A stretch of DNA of 64,000 nucleotides from [Actinomadura] parvosata subsp. kistnae. GTDB taxonomy: Bacteria; Actinomycetota; Actinomycetes; Streptosporangiales; Streptosporangiaceae. The notes below the pieces were generated by a model. The model did not search any database, was not told where the DNA came from, and saw only the letters and a list, made by a program, of their open reading frames with translations. The DNA lies in NCBI RefSeq assembly GCF_900323885.1, contig NZ_OOHJ01000021.1, forward strand, positions 1 to 64,000, read 5' to 3'. Positions 42,133-49,956 of the stretch are shown here, piece after piece (positions within the stretch are counted from its first letter, which is position 1; every line of letters begins with the position of its first letter). A program made the translations under genes and the position numbers.

Positions 42133-42161
42133 TAGTGCTGGTAGTGCCACTACCAGCACTA
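42133..42161. promoter_or_regulatory. 29-bp perfect palindrome between ilvD and the XRE regulator
   Basis: Arms TAGTGCTGGTAGTG (42133-42146) and its exact complement (42148-42161) around a single C. It holds a possible -10 TATCCT (42160-42165) of the XRE gene and lies 44 bp from the ilvD start, so the XRE protein probably represses itself and perhaps ilvD. Confidence 0.75.
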
Positions 42162-42172
42162 TCCTTGCCCGG

Positions 42173-42834
42173 GTGAGCAGCGTGGCCGACCGGCACCGGG
42201 AACTCGGCAGCTTCCTGCGCGCCAGGCGCGCGCGGCTCGACCCCACCGCGGTCGGGCTGCCGCCGGCGGGCCCGCGCCGCAGGGCGGCCTGCGGCGCGAG
42301 GAGGTCGCCACCCTGTCCGGCGTCAGCGCCACCTGGTACACGTGGCTGGAGCAGGGCCGCGACATCCAGCCCTCCCGCCAGGTGCTCGACGCGCTGGCCG
42401 GCTTCCCCGCCTACGCCATCGCCCCCGACTGGACGATCACCGGCTGGAACGCCGCCTACGCCGCCCTGTACCCGAACGTGGCCACGGTGGACCCCGGCGA
42501 GCGCAACCTGCTGTGGCTGGTGTTCACCGACCCGTACGTCCGTGACCTGCTGCCCGACTGGGAGACCACCAGCCGCCGCTTCCTCGCCGAGTTCCGCGCC
42601 GAGGCCGGGCCACGCCTCGGCGACCTGGCCCGCTCGCCGATCGTCCAGCGGCTCCTCGCCACCAGCGAGGTCTTCCACGCCGCCTGGCAGGACCACCACA
42701 TCGAGGGGTTCGCCTCGCGGGAGCGGCTCTTCCGCCATCCGGCGGCGGGCGTCCTGCGCTACGAGCACCACCGCCTGGCCCTCGCCGACCAGCCCGACCT
42801 GCACGTGGTGATCTACACCCCGGCCGGCCCGTGA
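42173..42834 (+). CDS. XRE/MmyB-type transcriptional regulator (frameshifted as sequenced)
   Basis: 220 aa when repaired. N-terminal HTH: ELGSFLRARRARLDPTAVGL, then RREEVATLSGVSATWYTWLE and QGRDIQPSRQVLDAL; C-terminal MmyB-like ligand-binding PAS-type domain (APDWTITGWNAAYAALYPNV). The frame slips at GGG 42282-42284: one extra G gives RRRGGLRREEV. GTG 42173 lies 7 nt after TATCCT: leaderless. MmyB-like regulators usually control an adjacent oxidoreductase; here the divergent neighbour is ilvD. Confidence 0.8.
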
Positions 42835-42841
42835 CCGGCCG

Positions 42842-43267
42842 TTACTCGAAGTCGCATCCGGGGTTCGGCGCGTCCACCGAGAACGGCGCGCCGTGCGGCA
42901 GCACGTACAGCACCTCCAGGATGACGGGCCGGTCGCCGCGGTTCTGCCCGATGTGCACCTGGTCGGCGCCGCTCGGCTCGACGATCGCCTGCCCCTTGCG
43001 GTAGACGCCGTCGGAGGCGCAGGTGGCGTCGAAGTGGCTGAGGGTGCCCTGGCGGACCACGCCGTACAGGGTGCCGTCGTGGTAGTGCCAGCCGGTGCTG
43101 CCGCCGGGCTCGATGGTGATCTCGCGCAGGATGTAGTCCTGGTCGCCCACCGTGCGCTGGTAGAGGACGGTGGCGCTGACGCCGGTGGCGGGCGTGGCGC
43201 TCGCCGCAGCGGGGAACAACGCGAGGGCCACGGTGGCGGCGGCCGCGATGAGGGGAAGCTTGCGCAT
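42842..43267 (-). CDS. Secreted cupin-domain protein
   Basis: 141 aa with a signal peptide (MRKLPLIAAAATVALALFPA, cleaved after ASA). The cupin core shows GSTGWHYHDGTLYGVVRQG (HxH metal ligands) and QVHIGQNRGDRPVILEVLYV. Two cysteines (TCASDG, GCDFE) could form a disulfide outside the cell. No catalytic role can be assigned. Convergent with the XRE gene (7 bp). Confidence 0.75.
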   Translation of the reverse strand: MRKLPLIAAAATVALALFPAAASATPATGVSATVLYQRTVGDQDYILREITIEPGGSTGWHYHDGTLYGVVRQGTLSHFDATCASDGVYRKGQAIVEPSGADQVHIGQNRGDRPVILEVLYVLPHGAPFSVDAPNPGCDFE

Positions 43268-43380
43268 GATGTGTCGCCTTCGTCGATCGTCGGTCGGTTT
43301 CCGCCGACTAAGACCGGGCGGGCCGTCGATCCCGTGACAACCGCATGCGCTTTCAAGGGGTGATCGAGGACAATGCGGGC

Positions 43381-43731
43381 GTGCGGATCCTGATCGCCTT
43401 CGTCGCCCTGGCCGTCCTGACCTCCTGCGGGTACGGCGAGCACGAGCGTGTCCTGCGCTCCCTGACCGGCATGGAGCAGGTGGCGCGGTCCCTCGGACCC
43501 GGCGATGCCCCCTTGACCGGTCCGCGGCGGGTCGGGGAGGCCGAGTTCCAGGCGATCTACCGGGCGGGCGACCGGGTGCACTTCCAGGTGGGCGAGGCCG
43601 GCCCCGGCGTGGATCCCCACGGCTACGTCTGGAGCCCCGGCCGCGCGCCGGTCGACGACTCCGGCCCGTCGGTCGCGTCGTCGTTCGAGCACCTCCAGGG
43701 CCCCTGGTACCGCTGGAGCGACAGCTACTGA
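43381..43731 (+). CDS. Small putative lipoprotein
   Basis: 116 aa from GTG 43381. VRILIAFVALAVLTSCGYGE has an export signal and lipobox LTSC (Cys16). The remainder (about 100 residues) includes WSPGRAPVDDSGPSVASSFE and WYRWSDSY and resembles no known domain. GACAAT (43369-43374) is 6 nt before the GTG. An in-frame ATG at 43345 would bury the signal peptide. Its last 7 bp overlap the converging TetR gene. Confidence 0.6.
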   Translation: MRILIAFVALAVLTSCGYGEHERVLRSLTGMEQVARSLGPGDAPLTGPRRVGEAEFQAIYRAGDRVHFQVGEAGPGVDPHGYVWSPGRAPVDDSGPSVASSFEHLQGPWYRWSDSY

Positions 43732-44291
43732 CCGCGCACGAGCGGGAGGAAGACCGTGTCGACGATCTCCTCCAGGACGTCGTCGGGCACGGGGGCGAAC
43801 GTCACCAGGATCTCGTGGCGCAGCAGGTCGAAGGGGAGCGCCTTGATGCGTTCGGTGAGACGCTCCGGCCGGATCTCGCCGCGCTCGGCCGCCCGCTGGA
43901 AGATCACGTCGCCGCCGTCGTCGCCCCCCGGCGATAGCAGCTCGCCCGGGCGGGTGCCGGTCTCCTGGTAGTAGCCGGCCAGGTGCACGTTCATGAGGGT
44001 GATGAGGCGGACGCGGGTGCTGTTGATCTCCCGCATGAGGGTGAGGACGTCCTCGCGCAGGCTGCCGGTGTCGGGAACGTCGATCCTGGCCTGCTCCAGC
44101 ACGTGGGCGACGGTGGCGCGGACGAGCGCGTCGCGGTCGGGCCAGCGGCGGTAGAGCACGGGCGGGCTGGTGCCGGCCCGCTGGACGACGGCGTCCATGG
44201 TGAATCCGGCGTAGCCGGTGGCCGTGAGCTCGTCCCAGGCCGCGTCGAGGAGCGCCTTTTCCAGTGCCGCGCCACGGCGCCGCTCGGGCAT
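43725..44291 (-). CDS. TetR-family regulator of the adjacent MFS pump
   Basis: 188 aa. HTH: ALLDAAWDELTATGYAGFTM, DAVVQRAGTSPPVLYRRWPDRDAL; C-terminal TetR_C_16-like domain. AGGAGGTGG precedes the ATG. Divergent from an MFS transporter with TAAGATA-type operators in the 92-bp interval, the classical repressor/pump arrangement. Confidence 0.9.
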   Translation of the reverse strand: MPERRRGAALEKALLDAAWDELTATGYAGFTMDAVVQRAGTSPPVLYRRWPDRDALVRATVAHVLEQARIDVPDTGSLREDVLTLMREINSTRVRLITLMNVHLAGYYQETGTRPGELLSPGGDDGGDVIFQRAAERGEIRPERLTERIKALPFDLLRHEILVTFAPVPDDVLEEIVDTVFLPLVRGQ

Positions 44292-44306
44292 CCGCCACCT
44301 CCTTTG

Positions 44307-44372
44307 GATAGATTTGCCTATCTTATCTTAGCGCCCTAGGGTGGCGGCCGTAAGATAGAGCCGTTTATCTTA
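44307..44372. promoter_or_regulatory. TAAGATA-type TetR operators between tetR and the MFS gene
   Basis: Site A (44351-44372): TAAGATA, 8 bp, TATCTTA. Site B (44307-44325): GATAG, 6 bp, CTATC, read on the minus strand as TAAGATAG-N6-CTATC. TATCTTA occurs again at 44324-44330. Both sites share TAAGATAG and cover the region of both divergent promoters. Confidence 0.65.
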
Positions 44373-44383
44373 GGAGGCCGTTC

Positions 44384-45837
44384 GTGAGCACTCCCCCTGA
44401 CACAGGAGCCGCGCGGGTCCGGCCGCCCCGGACGTTGCGCGAGGCGTGGGTGGCCCTGGCCGGGCTGTCGGCGGTGTTCCTGTTCGAGATGCTCGACAAC
44501 TCGATCCTCAACGTCGCGCTGCCCACCATCGGCCGCGAGCTGCACGCCTCGGCGGTCGCGCTGCAGTGGGTGACGGGCGCGTACGCCGTCATGTTCGGCG
44601 GGCTGATGCTGGCCTTCGGCGCGGCGGCCGACCGGTTCGGCCGGCGCCGCGTCATGCTCGCCGGGCTGGCGCTGCTCGCCGCCGCGAGCCTGGCGACCGC
44701 GTTCGTCACCACCGCCGAGCAGCTGATCGCCGTGCGCGCGCTCACCGGCGTCGCGGCGGCGATGACGACGCCGGGATCGATGGCGCTGGCCTTCCGGCTG
44801 TTTCGCGACGACCGCCTGCGCATCCGCGCGACCACCGTCATCACGACCGCGGGCCTGGCCGGCCTCGCGATCGCCCCGGCGGCGGGCGGCTTCGTGCTCG
44901 CCGTCGCCCCGTGGCAGGTCCTGCTGCTGGTGAACGTGCCGATCGCGGTGCTGGCCATCGCCGGCGTACGGGCGGGCATCGCCCCCGACGACCCGGCCGG
45001 CCTCCACCGCGACCCGTGGACGTCCTCGGCGCGGTGCTGGGCACGGCGACGATCGTCCTGGCCCTCGTCACCCCCACGGTCTTCGTGCACGAAGGCGCCG
45101 CCGGGTGGCGGCCGTGGACGCTCGCCGCGCTCGCCGCCGCCGGAGCGGTCCTGTTCGTCCTGCGCGAGCGCGCGGCCCGCCACCCGCTCCTCGACCTCGC
45201 GCTCGTCGCGCGCCCGCTCGTCGCCAGTGGCCTGGCCTACAAGGCCGCCGCCGGGCTCGCCACCGCCGGCCTCGGCTACCTGGTGACGCTGCACCTGCAG
45301 CTCGCCTGGGGGTGGCCGCCCGGCCTCGCCGCGCTCGGCATGCTCCCGCAGGTCGTCGTCCTGATCGCGGCCGGCCCGTTCATCGGCCCGTTCGTGGAGC
45401 GCGCCGGCGGCGCCAGGGCCGCCTGGCTCGGGGCCGTGGCCGTCGTGTCCGGGCTGGCCGTCTACGCGCTGCTCGGCAGGCTCGGGTACGCCGGCGTGGC
45501 CGCCGCCCTCGTGCTCGTCGCCGCCGGGATGCGCGTGGTCGGCGTGGTCGCCGCCGTCAACGTGCTGCGCGGCCTGCCGGACGACCGTACCTCGATCGGC
45601 GCGGCCCTCACCGACACCGCCACCGAGGTCACCTCCGGCGCCGGCATCGCCATCGGCGGCACCGTGCTCGCCGCCGTCTTCACCGGCGACCTCGCCGCCC
45701 CCGCCTGGAGCGCGCAGCAGAGCGCGCAGTTCCAGGACGCCGTCACGATCGCCGGCCTCCTGCTCACCGGCATGGCGGCGGCGCTCGTCAGCTGGGGGAT
45801 GCTGCGCGCGCGCCACCCCTCGGCCGCCGCCCGCTGA
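44384..45837 (+). CDS. MFS drug-efflux transporter, DHA2-like (frameshifted as sequenced)
   Basis: 484 aa when repaired, about 14 transmembrane helices. Helix 1 carries FLFEMLDNSILNVALPTIG, the DHA2 motif D1; motif A is AFGAAADRFGRRRVMLAG; motif C-like TPGSMALAF and GAAMTTPG regions follow. The frame breaks at CCC 45013-45015: one base restores RDPVDVLGAVLGTATIVLAL. GTG 44384 has AGGAGG. It probably exports a toxic compound sensed by the divergent TetR. Confidence 0.85.
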
Positions 45838-45899
45838 GACCGCGTTCAGGGCGCCGCTCGCTGAGATGTCCGCCGACCGCGTCCGCGCCACTGTTCTGA

Positions 45900-47156
45900 T
45901 CAGCCGGAGGAGGGGCCGGTCCAGCCGTTCGGCACGTGGCCGAGGCGGACGCGCTGCGGGTGGTCGCCGACCGGGACCGAGAGCAGCTTGCGGCCGGTCG
46001 CGAAGTCGATGGCGGTGACCTGGTCGGCGCCGCTCTCGGAGATCACGCACGCGCGGCCGTCACCGCTCACCGTGGCCCAGTACGGCTTGGCCGCCGGCAC
46101 CAGCGGGCCCTCCTGCAACGTCGCCACGTCCAGGACGGTCGCGTAGTCGTCCATGGTGCCGGCGACGCACAGCTTGTCGCCGGTGGGCTTCATCGACAGG
46201 CCGTGGTGGCGGGAGTCGTTGACCCAGGTGGTGCGGTCCTCGCTGGTGGCGGGGTTCTTGGGCAGCGTCTTGACGCGGGTGATGCGGTCGGCGGCGACGT
46301 CGTACTGGACGACGCCGTTGAAGAAGGAGACCTGGAAGTACAGCGACGACTCGTCGGGCGTGAAGACGGCGGGGCGCACCGCGTCCGACAGGTCCCTGCG
46401 GCCGAACGCGTCGAGCCGGCCGCGCATGTCGATGGTCTTCACGACCCGGTACGTGGCGGCGTCGGCGACGGTGATGTGCCGGTCGCCCTTCAGCCAGTCC
46501 TGGGACGGGTCGTCGAAGGCGTTGTCGACCTCGCCGATCGACATGTTCCACAGCAGCGAGCCGCCGGCGGTGAACACGTTCTCGTGCGGCTTGTCACCCG
46601 CCCGGAACGAGCCGAGCTGCCTGCCGGTGCGGATGTCCAGGACGTGCACGGTGTTGGAGGTGGACGCCGAGACCGCCACCTTGGTGCCGTCGGGGGAGAC
46701 GGCCATGTGGTCGGCGCGGTAGCCGGAGACGGGGAAGCGCCACCGGATCGCGCCGGTGGCCAGGTCGATCGCGACCACGTCGGCGAAGCTGGGCCGCGAG
46801 ACGACCACGGCGGTGCCGTCCGGCGTGGAGTACATGTCGTCCACGAACTGGTCGTGGCCCTCGCCCGGCCCTTGGCGGATGCCCAGGAAGTAGATGAGCT
46901 TGATGGGGTTGAGGTAGATCTCGGTCAGGCGCTGGGCCTTGTCGGGGATGACGTTGATGCGGGCGATCTTCGCGAAGTCGCCGGTGGAGCCGATCACGTC
47001 GGCGGTGCCGTCCCAGTTGTTGCCCACGAACAGCACCTCGCGCAGGGCGGTCGTGGCGCTCGCGGGAGCGGTGCAGCAGGCGGCCGTCAGGGTGGCCGCG
47101 ATGAGGACGTCGCGCAGGCGGGAGGCGGATCGGCGGGCACGAGCCAGAGCGTGCAT
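45900..47156 (-). CDS. Secreted YVTN/WD40-type beta-propeller protein
   Basis: 418 aa with a signal peptide (MHALARARRSASRLRDVLIA to APASA). The mature part is a propeller of repeated blades: ADHMAVSPDGTKVAVSASTS, NTVHVLDIRTGRQLGSF, YATVLDVATLQEGPLVPAAK, DQVTAIDFATGRKLLSVPVG, as in YncE-like proteins. No catalytic motif is seen; probably a surface binding or scaffold protein. GGAGAAGGA precedes ATG 47156. It faces a TetR gene across a 24-bp palindrome. Confidence 0.8.
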   Translation of the reverse strand: MHALARARRSASRLRDVLIAATLTAACCTAPASATTALREVLFVGNNWDGTADVIGSTGDFAKIARINVIPDKAQRLTEIYLNPIKLIYFLGIRQGPGEGHDQFVDDMYSTPDGTAVVVSRPSFADVVAIDLATGAIRWRFPVSGYRADHMAVSPDGTKVAVSASTSNTVHVLDIRTGRQLGSFRAGDKPHENVFTAGGSLLWNMSIGEVDNAFDDPSQDWLKGDRHITVADAATYRVVKTIDMRGRLDAFGRRDLSDAVRPAVFTPDESSLYFQVSFFNGVVQYDVAADRITRVKTLPKNPATSEDRTTWVNDSRHHGLSMKPTGDKLCVAGTMDDYATVLDVATLQEGPLVPAAKPYWATVSGDGRACVISESGADQVTAIDFATGRKLLSVPVGDHPQRVRLGHVPNGWTGPSSG

Positions 47157-47283
47157 GGTCCTTCTCCAGAGGGAGCCGGAAGAAAGAGGGGGGCGCGCGC
47201 GGCGCGCCCCGGGGTGGCGCGACAGCCTCGGGAAGCCGTCACGCGCGGACGAGAACGCGGTGATCTCGCAGGGCCGGCCGAAG

Positions 47284-47307
47284 GTCTGAATATCGGGATA
47301 TTCAGAC
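47284..47307. promoter_or_regulatory. 24-bp palindrome between the secreted propeller and TetR genes
   Basis: GTCTGAATATC (47284-47294), GG, then its exact complement (47297-47307). An AT-rich core in very GC-rich DNA, midway in the 236-bp divergent interval, makes it the probable TetR operator. Confidence 0.7.
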
Positions 47308-47392
47308 TTGGTGACTGGATGGTAGGCACGTGTGGCGCCCGCCACAAGACCCGATGCGAGAAACTTTCCGTGACACCTCAGCGGAGGACACG

Positions 47393-48052
47393 GTGGCGGG
47401 CAGGATCACGCCGGCGGCGGGCCGGTACGCGGGCAGGACGGCGAGCGAGCGCCAGGCCGAGCGCCGCAGACGCCTGATGGAGGCGGGCCTGGAGCTGTTC
47501 GGCGGCGGCCCCGGCTATCGCGACACCAAGATCGTCGATGTGTGCCGGGCCGCCGGGCTGTCCACCCGCCAGTTCTACGAGGAGTTCCGCACCCTGGAGG
47601 ACCTACTGGCCGAGCTGCACCTGTACGTCAACGACACCGCCGAGCGGGCCGTGCTCGCCGTGCTGCGCAAGGCGCAGGAGCTGGAGCCGGTCGAGCGCTA
47701 CTCCACCCTGTTCCGCGCCTACGCCGCCGGAGCCACCGCCGACCCCCGCCACACCCGGATCGCCTTCGTCGAGATCATCGGCGTCAGCCCGCGCCTCGAC
47801 CGCCAGCGGCTCGACCGCCGCGCCCGCTGGATCGACTTCCTGTGCCGCCAGGCCGAGGCCGCCGCCGAACGCGGCGAGATCCCGCCCGGGGACTACCGGG
47901 TGGCCGCGGCCGCGTTCATCGGGGCGGTCAACGGGCTCATGCACGACTGGGCCGTGGGCTGGGTGGACGCCGGCCGGGAGCAGATCATCGACGAACTGCT
48001 CGCGATCCTCCTGGCCCGCTTCCAGGTGCTGTCCCAGAAGCCTCCGGCGTAG
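47393..48052 (+). CDS. TetR-family transcriptional regulator
   Basis: 219 aa from GTG 47393, which has GGAGGA 5 nt upstream; ATG 47354 is possible but lacks a ribosome site. HTH: RRRRLMEAGLELFGGGPGYR, TKIVDVCRAAGLSTRQFYEE. Divergent from the secreted beta-propeller gene and a likely regulator of it. Its last 68 bp overlap the end of the converging MFS gene, an unusually long tail-to-tail overlap. Confidence 0.85.
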   Translation: MAGRITPAAGRYAGRTASERQAERRRRLMEAGLELFGGGPGYRDTKIVDVCRAAGLSTRQFYEEFRTLEDLLAELHLYVNDTAERAVLAVLRKAQELEPVERYSTLFRAYAAGATADPRHTRIAFVEIIGVSPRLDRQRLDRRARWIDFLCRQAEAAAERGEIPPGDYRVAAAAFIGAVNGLMHDWAVGWVDAGREQIIDELLAILLARFQVLSQKPPA

Positions 48053-49283
48053 GCGGACGTCGCCCGCCTGCTCTCACCACGACGAGCAGCCCCGCCGCCA
48101 TCAGCCCGGCGGCGTGCAGGCAGAGCGTCGGGACGATGCCGAGCCGCTCGCCGAGCACGCCCGCCAGCGCCATCCCGAGCAGGGACGTGGCCGCCTGCGC
48201 GCTCATGAGGAGCCCGAAGACCGCGCCCAGCCGGTCGGCGCCGGTGGCCGTCTGGGCGAACGTCGTGAGCCCCGCCATCGCCGCCGCGGCCGGCAGCCCG
48301 GCCAGGGCGATCAGCACGATGGCCGGCCACAGCTCCCGCGTCAGGAGCGGGTAGGTGAACAGCGCCAGGTCGGCCAGGCCGAAGACGACCGTCCCCCATC
48401 CGAACAGCGCTCGCGGCCCGGCCTTCCCCGGGCGGGCGGCGAGCGCCAGACCGCCGGCGATCCCGCCGACCGCCTGCGCCGACAGGAACAGCCCGTACGC
48501 GTCCCCCGTTCCGCCGAGCACCTGGGCGACGAACGGCGCCGCGAGCGTCGCGAAGACCCCCTCGCCCAGCCCTGTGATCACCATGTACGTCACCAGCAGG
48601 CGCACGTCGCGGTTCCCTCTGGCCAGCCGCAGCCCGGCCACCCATGCCCCGCCCATCGTCGTCGCGGCCGGGGCGCGCCGGGAGGGCGTCCGCAGGCGGG
48701 CCAGCAGGAGCGCGGAGACCAGGAAACCGGCCACGCCGATCCAGACGACCGCGGCCAGCCCGCCCGCGCCGACCGCGACCCCGCCCGCCAGCGCCCCCAG
48801 CAGCCTGGCGGCCTGGCCGCTCTGCCCGTGCAACGCGTTGGCCCGGACGAGCTGCGAGGCGGCCACGATCTGCGGCACGAGGGCCTTCTGGGCGGGGAAC
48901 AGCACGGTGCTGAGCACGCCCGTCCACAAGGCGACGACGTAGACGATCCACACCTGGCCCGGTTCCCGTACCGCCAGGAGAGGCAGCAATCCTAGCGCGA
49001 GCAGCACGTCCGTGACGGCCAGCAGCCTGCGGCGGTCCCACCGGTCGGCGAGCACGCCCGCGAGGGAGCCGAGCAGGACGTCGGGTAACCGGGCGGCCAG
49101 CAACATGGTGGCGCTGGACAGCGTGGACCCGGTGAGGACATAGACGTGATAGGCCAGGCCGGTGCTGATGACCCAGTCACCGGTCTGCGAGATCAGCCCG
49201 GCCGTGAGGAGCCGCCGGTAGTCCCGGTTCCTTCCGAGGAGGCCCCGGATCCCTTCATCGGTGGGCATTGCCGCGGCGTTCAT
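47985..49283 (-). CDS. MFS transporter of the MefA/enterobactin-exporter type
   Basis: 432 aa from ATG 49283 (GTG 49289 possible), about 12 helices. NRDYRRLLTAGLISQTGDWV at the N terminus and LAGVLADRWDRRRLLAVTDV (motif A) are typical of the MFS_3/TMEM-type exporters often paired with an ArsR-like regulator. It follows the ArsR gene by 13 bp on the same strand and is therefore controlled by it. The C-terminal tail overlaps the TetR gene by 68 bp. Confidence 0.85.
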   Translation of the reverse strand: MNAAAMPTDEGIRGLLGRNRDYRRLLTAGLISQTGDWVISTGLAYHVYVLTGSTLSSATMLLAARLPDVLLGSLAGVLADRWDRRRLLAVTDVLLALGLLPLLAVREPGQVWIVYVVALWTGVLSTVLFPAQKALVPQIVAASQLVRANALHGQSGQAARLLGALAGGVAVGAGGLAAVVWIGVAGFLVSALLLARLRTPSRRAPAATTMGGAWVAGLRLARGNRDVRLLVTYMVITGLGEGVFATLAAPFVAQVLGGTGDAYGLFLSAQAVGGIAGGLALAARPGKAGPRALFGWGTVVFGLADLALFTYPLLTRELWPAIVLIALAGLPAAAAMAGLTTFAQTATGADRLGAVFGLLMSAQAATSLLGMALAGVLGERLGIVPTLCLHAAGLMAAGLLVVVRAGGRRPPTPEASGTAPGSGPGGSRAVRR

Positions 49284-49296
49284 GGCCACCCCCGGC

Positions 49297-49896
49297 TCAG
49301 TCGCCGGTGCCGGTGGCGGGGAGCGGGACCAGGAGGGTGGTCAGCAGCACGGGCCGGGCCCCCTCCGGCCGCTCGGACGGGTCGGCGATGCGCGCCATCA
49401 GCGGCTCCAGCAACCGGTTGAACGCTTGATCGAACGCGGCCAGCTCGTCGGGCGTGACGTAGAGATAGGAGCTGCCGATCCCCCCGGCCTGCCGCCACGC
49501 GTCCGGCTCGTCCCTGCGGCGCTCCTGCCATTCGGCCAGCCGCGACAGCGCCCGCTCGGCGATGACCTGCTCCAGCAGCCCGCGGGCGGCCGACGCTTCA
49601 GGGGTCTGCTCAGTGTCGGACCACTCCTGGGTCAGGGACGTCGCCCGCCACGGCCGTTCCCGCTCGTCGCGCGCCTCGGCCTGCTCCACGAAGCCGTACT
49701 TGGCGAGTTGCCGCAGGTGGTAGGAGGCCAGCGCCTGGCTGATGCCGACCTCGCGGGCGGCGTCCGCGGCGGTGGTGGCGCCGGCCCGCATCAGCAGCTC
49801 GTGCAGCGCCAGGCGGACGGGATGCGCGAACGCCCGCATGGCGGCCGGATCGTCGAGCACGCGGCGTGGCCGCTCCCTCCAGGATTCCAAAGACAT
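49297..49896 (-). CDS. ArsR/winged-helix regulator of the MFS exporter
   Basis: 199 aa. HTH_20-type domain: MRAFAHPVRLALHELLMRAG, ATTAADAAREVGISQALASY, HLRQLAKYGFVEQ, followed by a ~100-residue helical part. ATG 49896 lies inside a 32-bp inverted repeat and 7 nt after CAGGAT, with TTGACA 17 nt further up, so the message is leaderless and autorepressed. It forms an operon with the MFS gene. Confidence 0.9.
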   Translation of the reverse strand: MSLESWRERPRRVLDDPAAMRAFAHPVRLALHELLMRAGATTAADAAREVGISQALASYHLRQLAKYGFVEQAEARDERERPWRATSLTQEWSDTEQTPEASAARGLLEQVIAERALSRLAEWQERRRDEPDAWRQAGGIGSSYLYVTPDELAAFDQAFNRLLEPLMARIADPSERPEGARPVLLTTLLVPLPATGTGD

Positions 49897-49910
49897 GCTT
49901 GGAATCCTGG
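49879..49910. promoter_or_regulatory. 32-bp inverted repeat covering the ArsR -10 and start codon
   Basis: CCAGGATTCCAA (49879-49890), 8-nt spacer containing the start codon, then the exact complement (49899-49910). A further ATTCCAA half-site lies upstream (minus strand, about 49947-49941). The probable ArsR autoregulatory operator. Confidence 0.7.
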
Positions 49911-49932
49911 GACGGCTACGACCAGATGTCAA
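49904..49932 (-). promoter_or_regulatory. Promoter of the ArsR-MFS operon
   Basis: Minus strand TTGACA (49932-49927), 17-nt spacer, CAGGAT (49909-49904), then 7 nt to the ATG at 49896. Spacing is ideal for the housekeeping sigma factor. Confidence 0.65.
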
Positions 49933-49956
49933 GGAAACCTTTGGAATGATGACTTC

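Noticed and set aside
40774..44298. Single 1170-codon minus-strand frame covering ilvD, XRE, cupin and TetR genes
   Set aside because: Only the ilvD middle part is genuine; the rest is shadow frame across genes on both strands that have clear starts and motifs.
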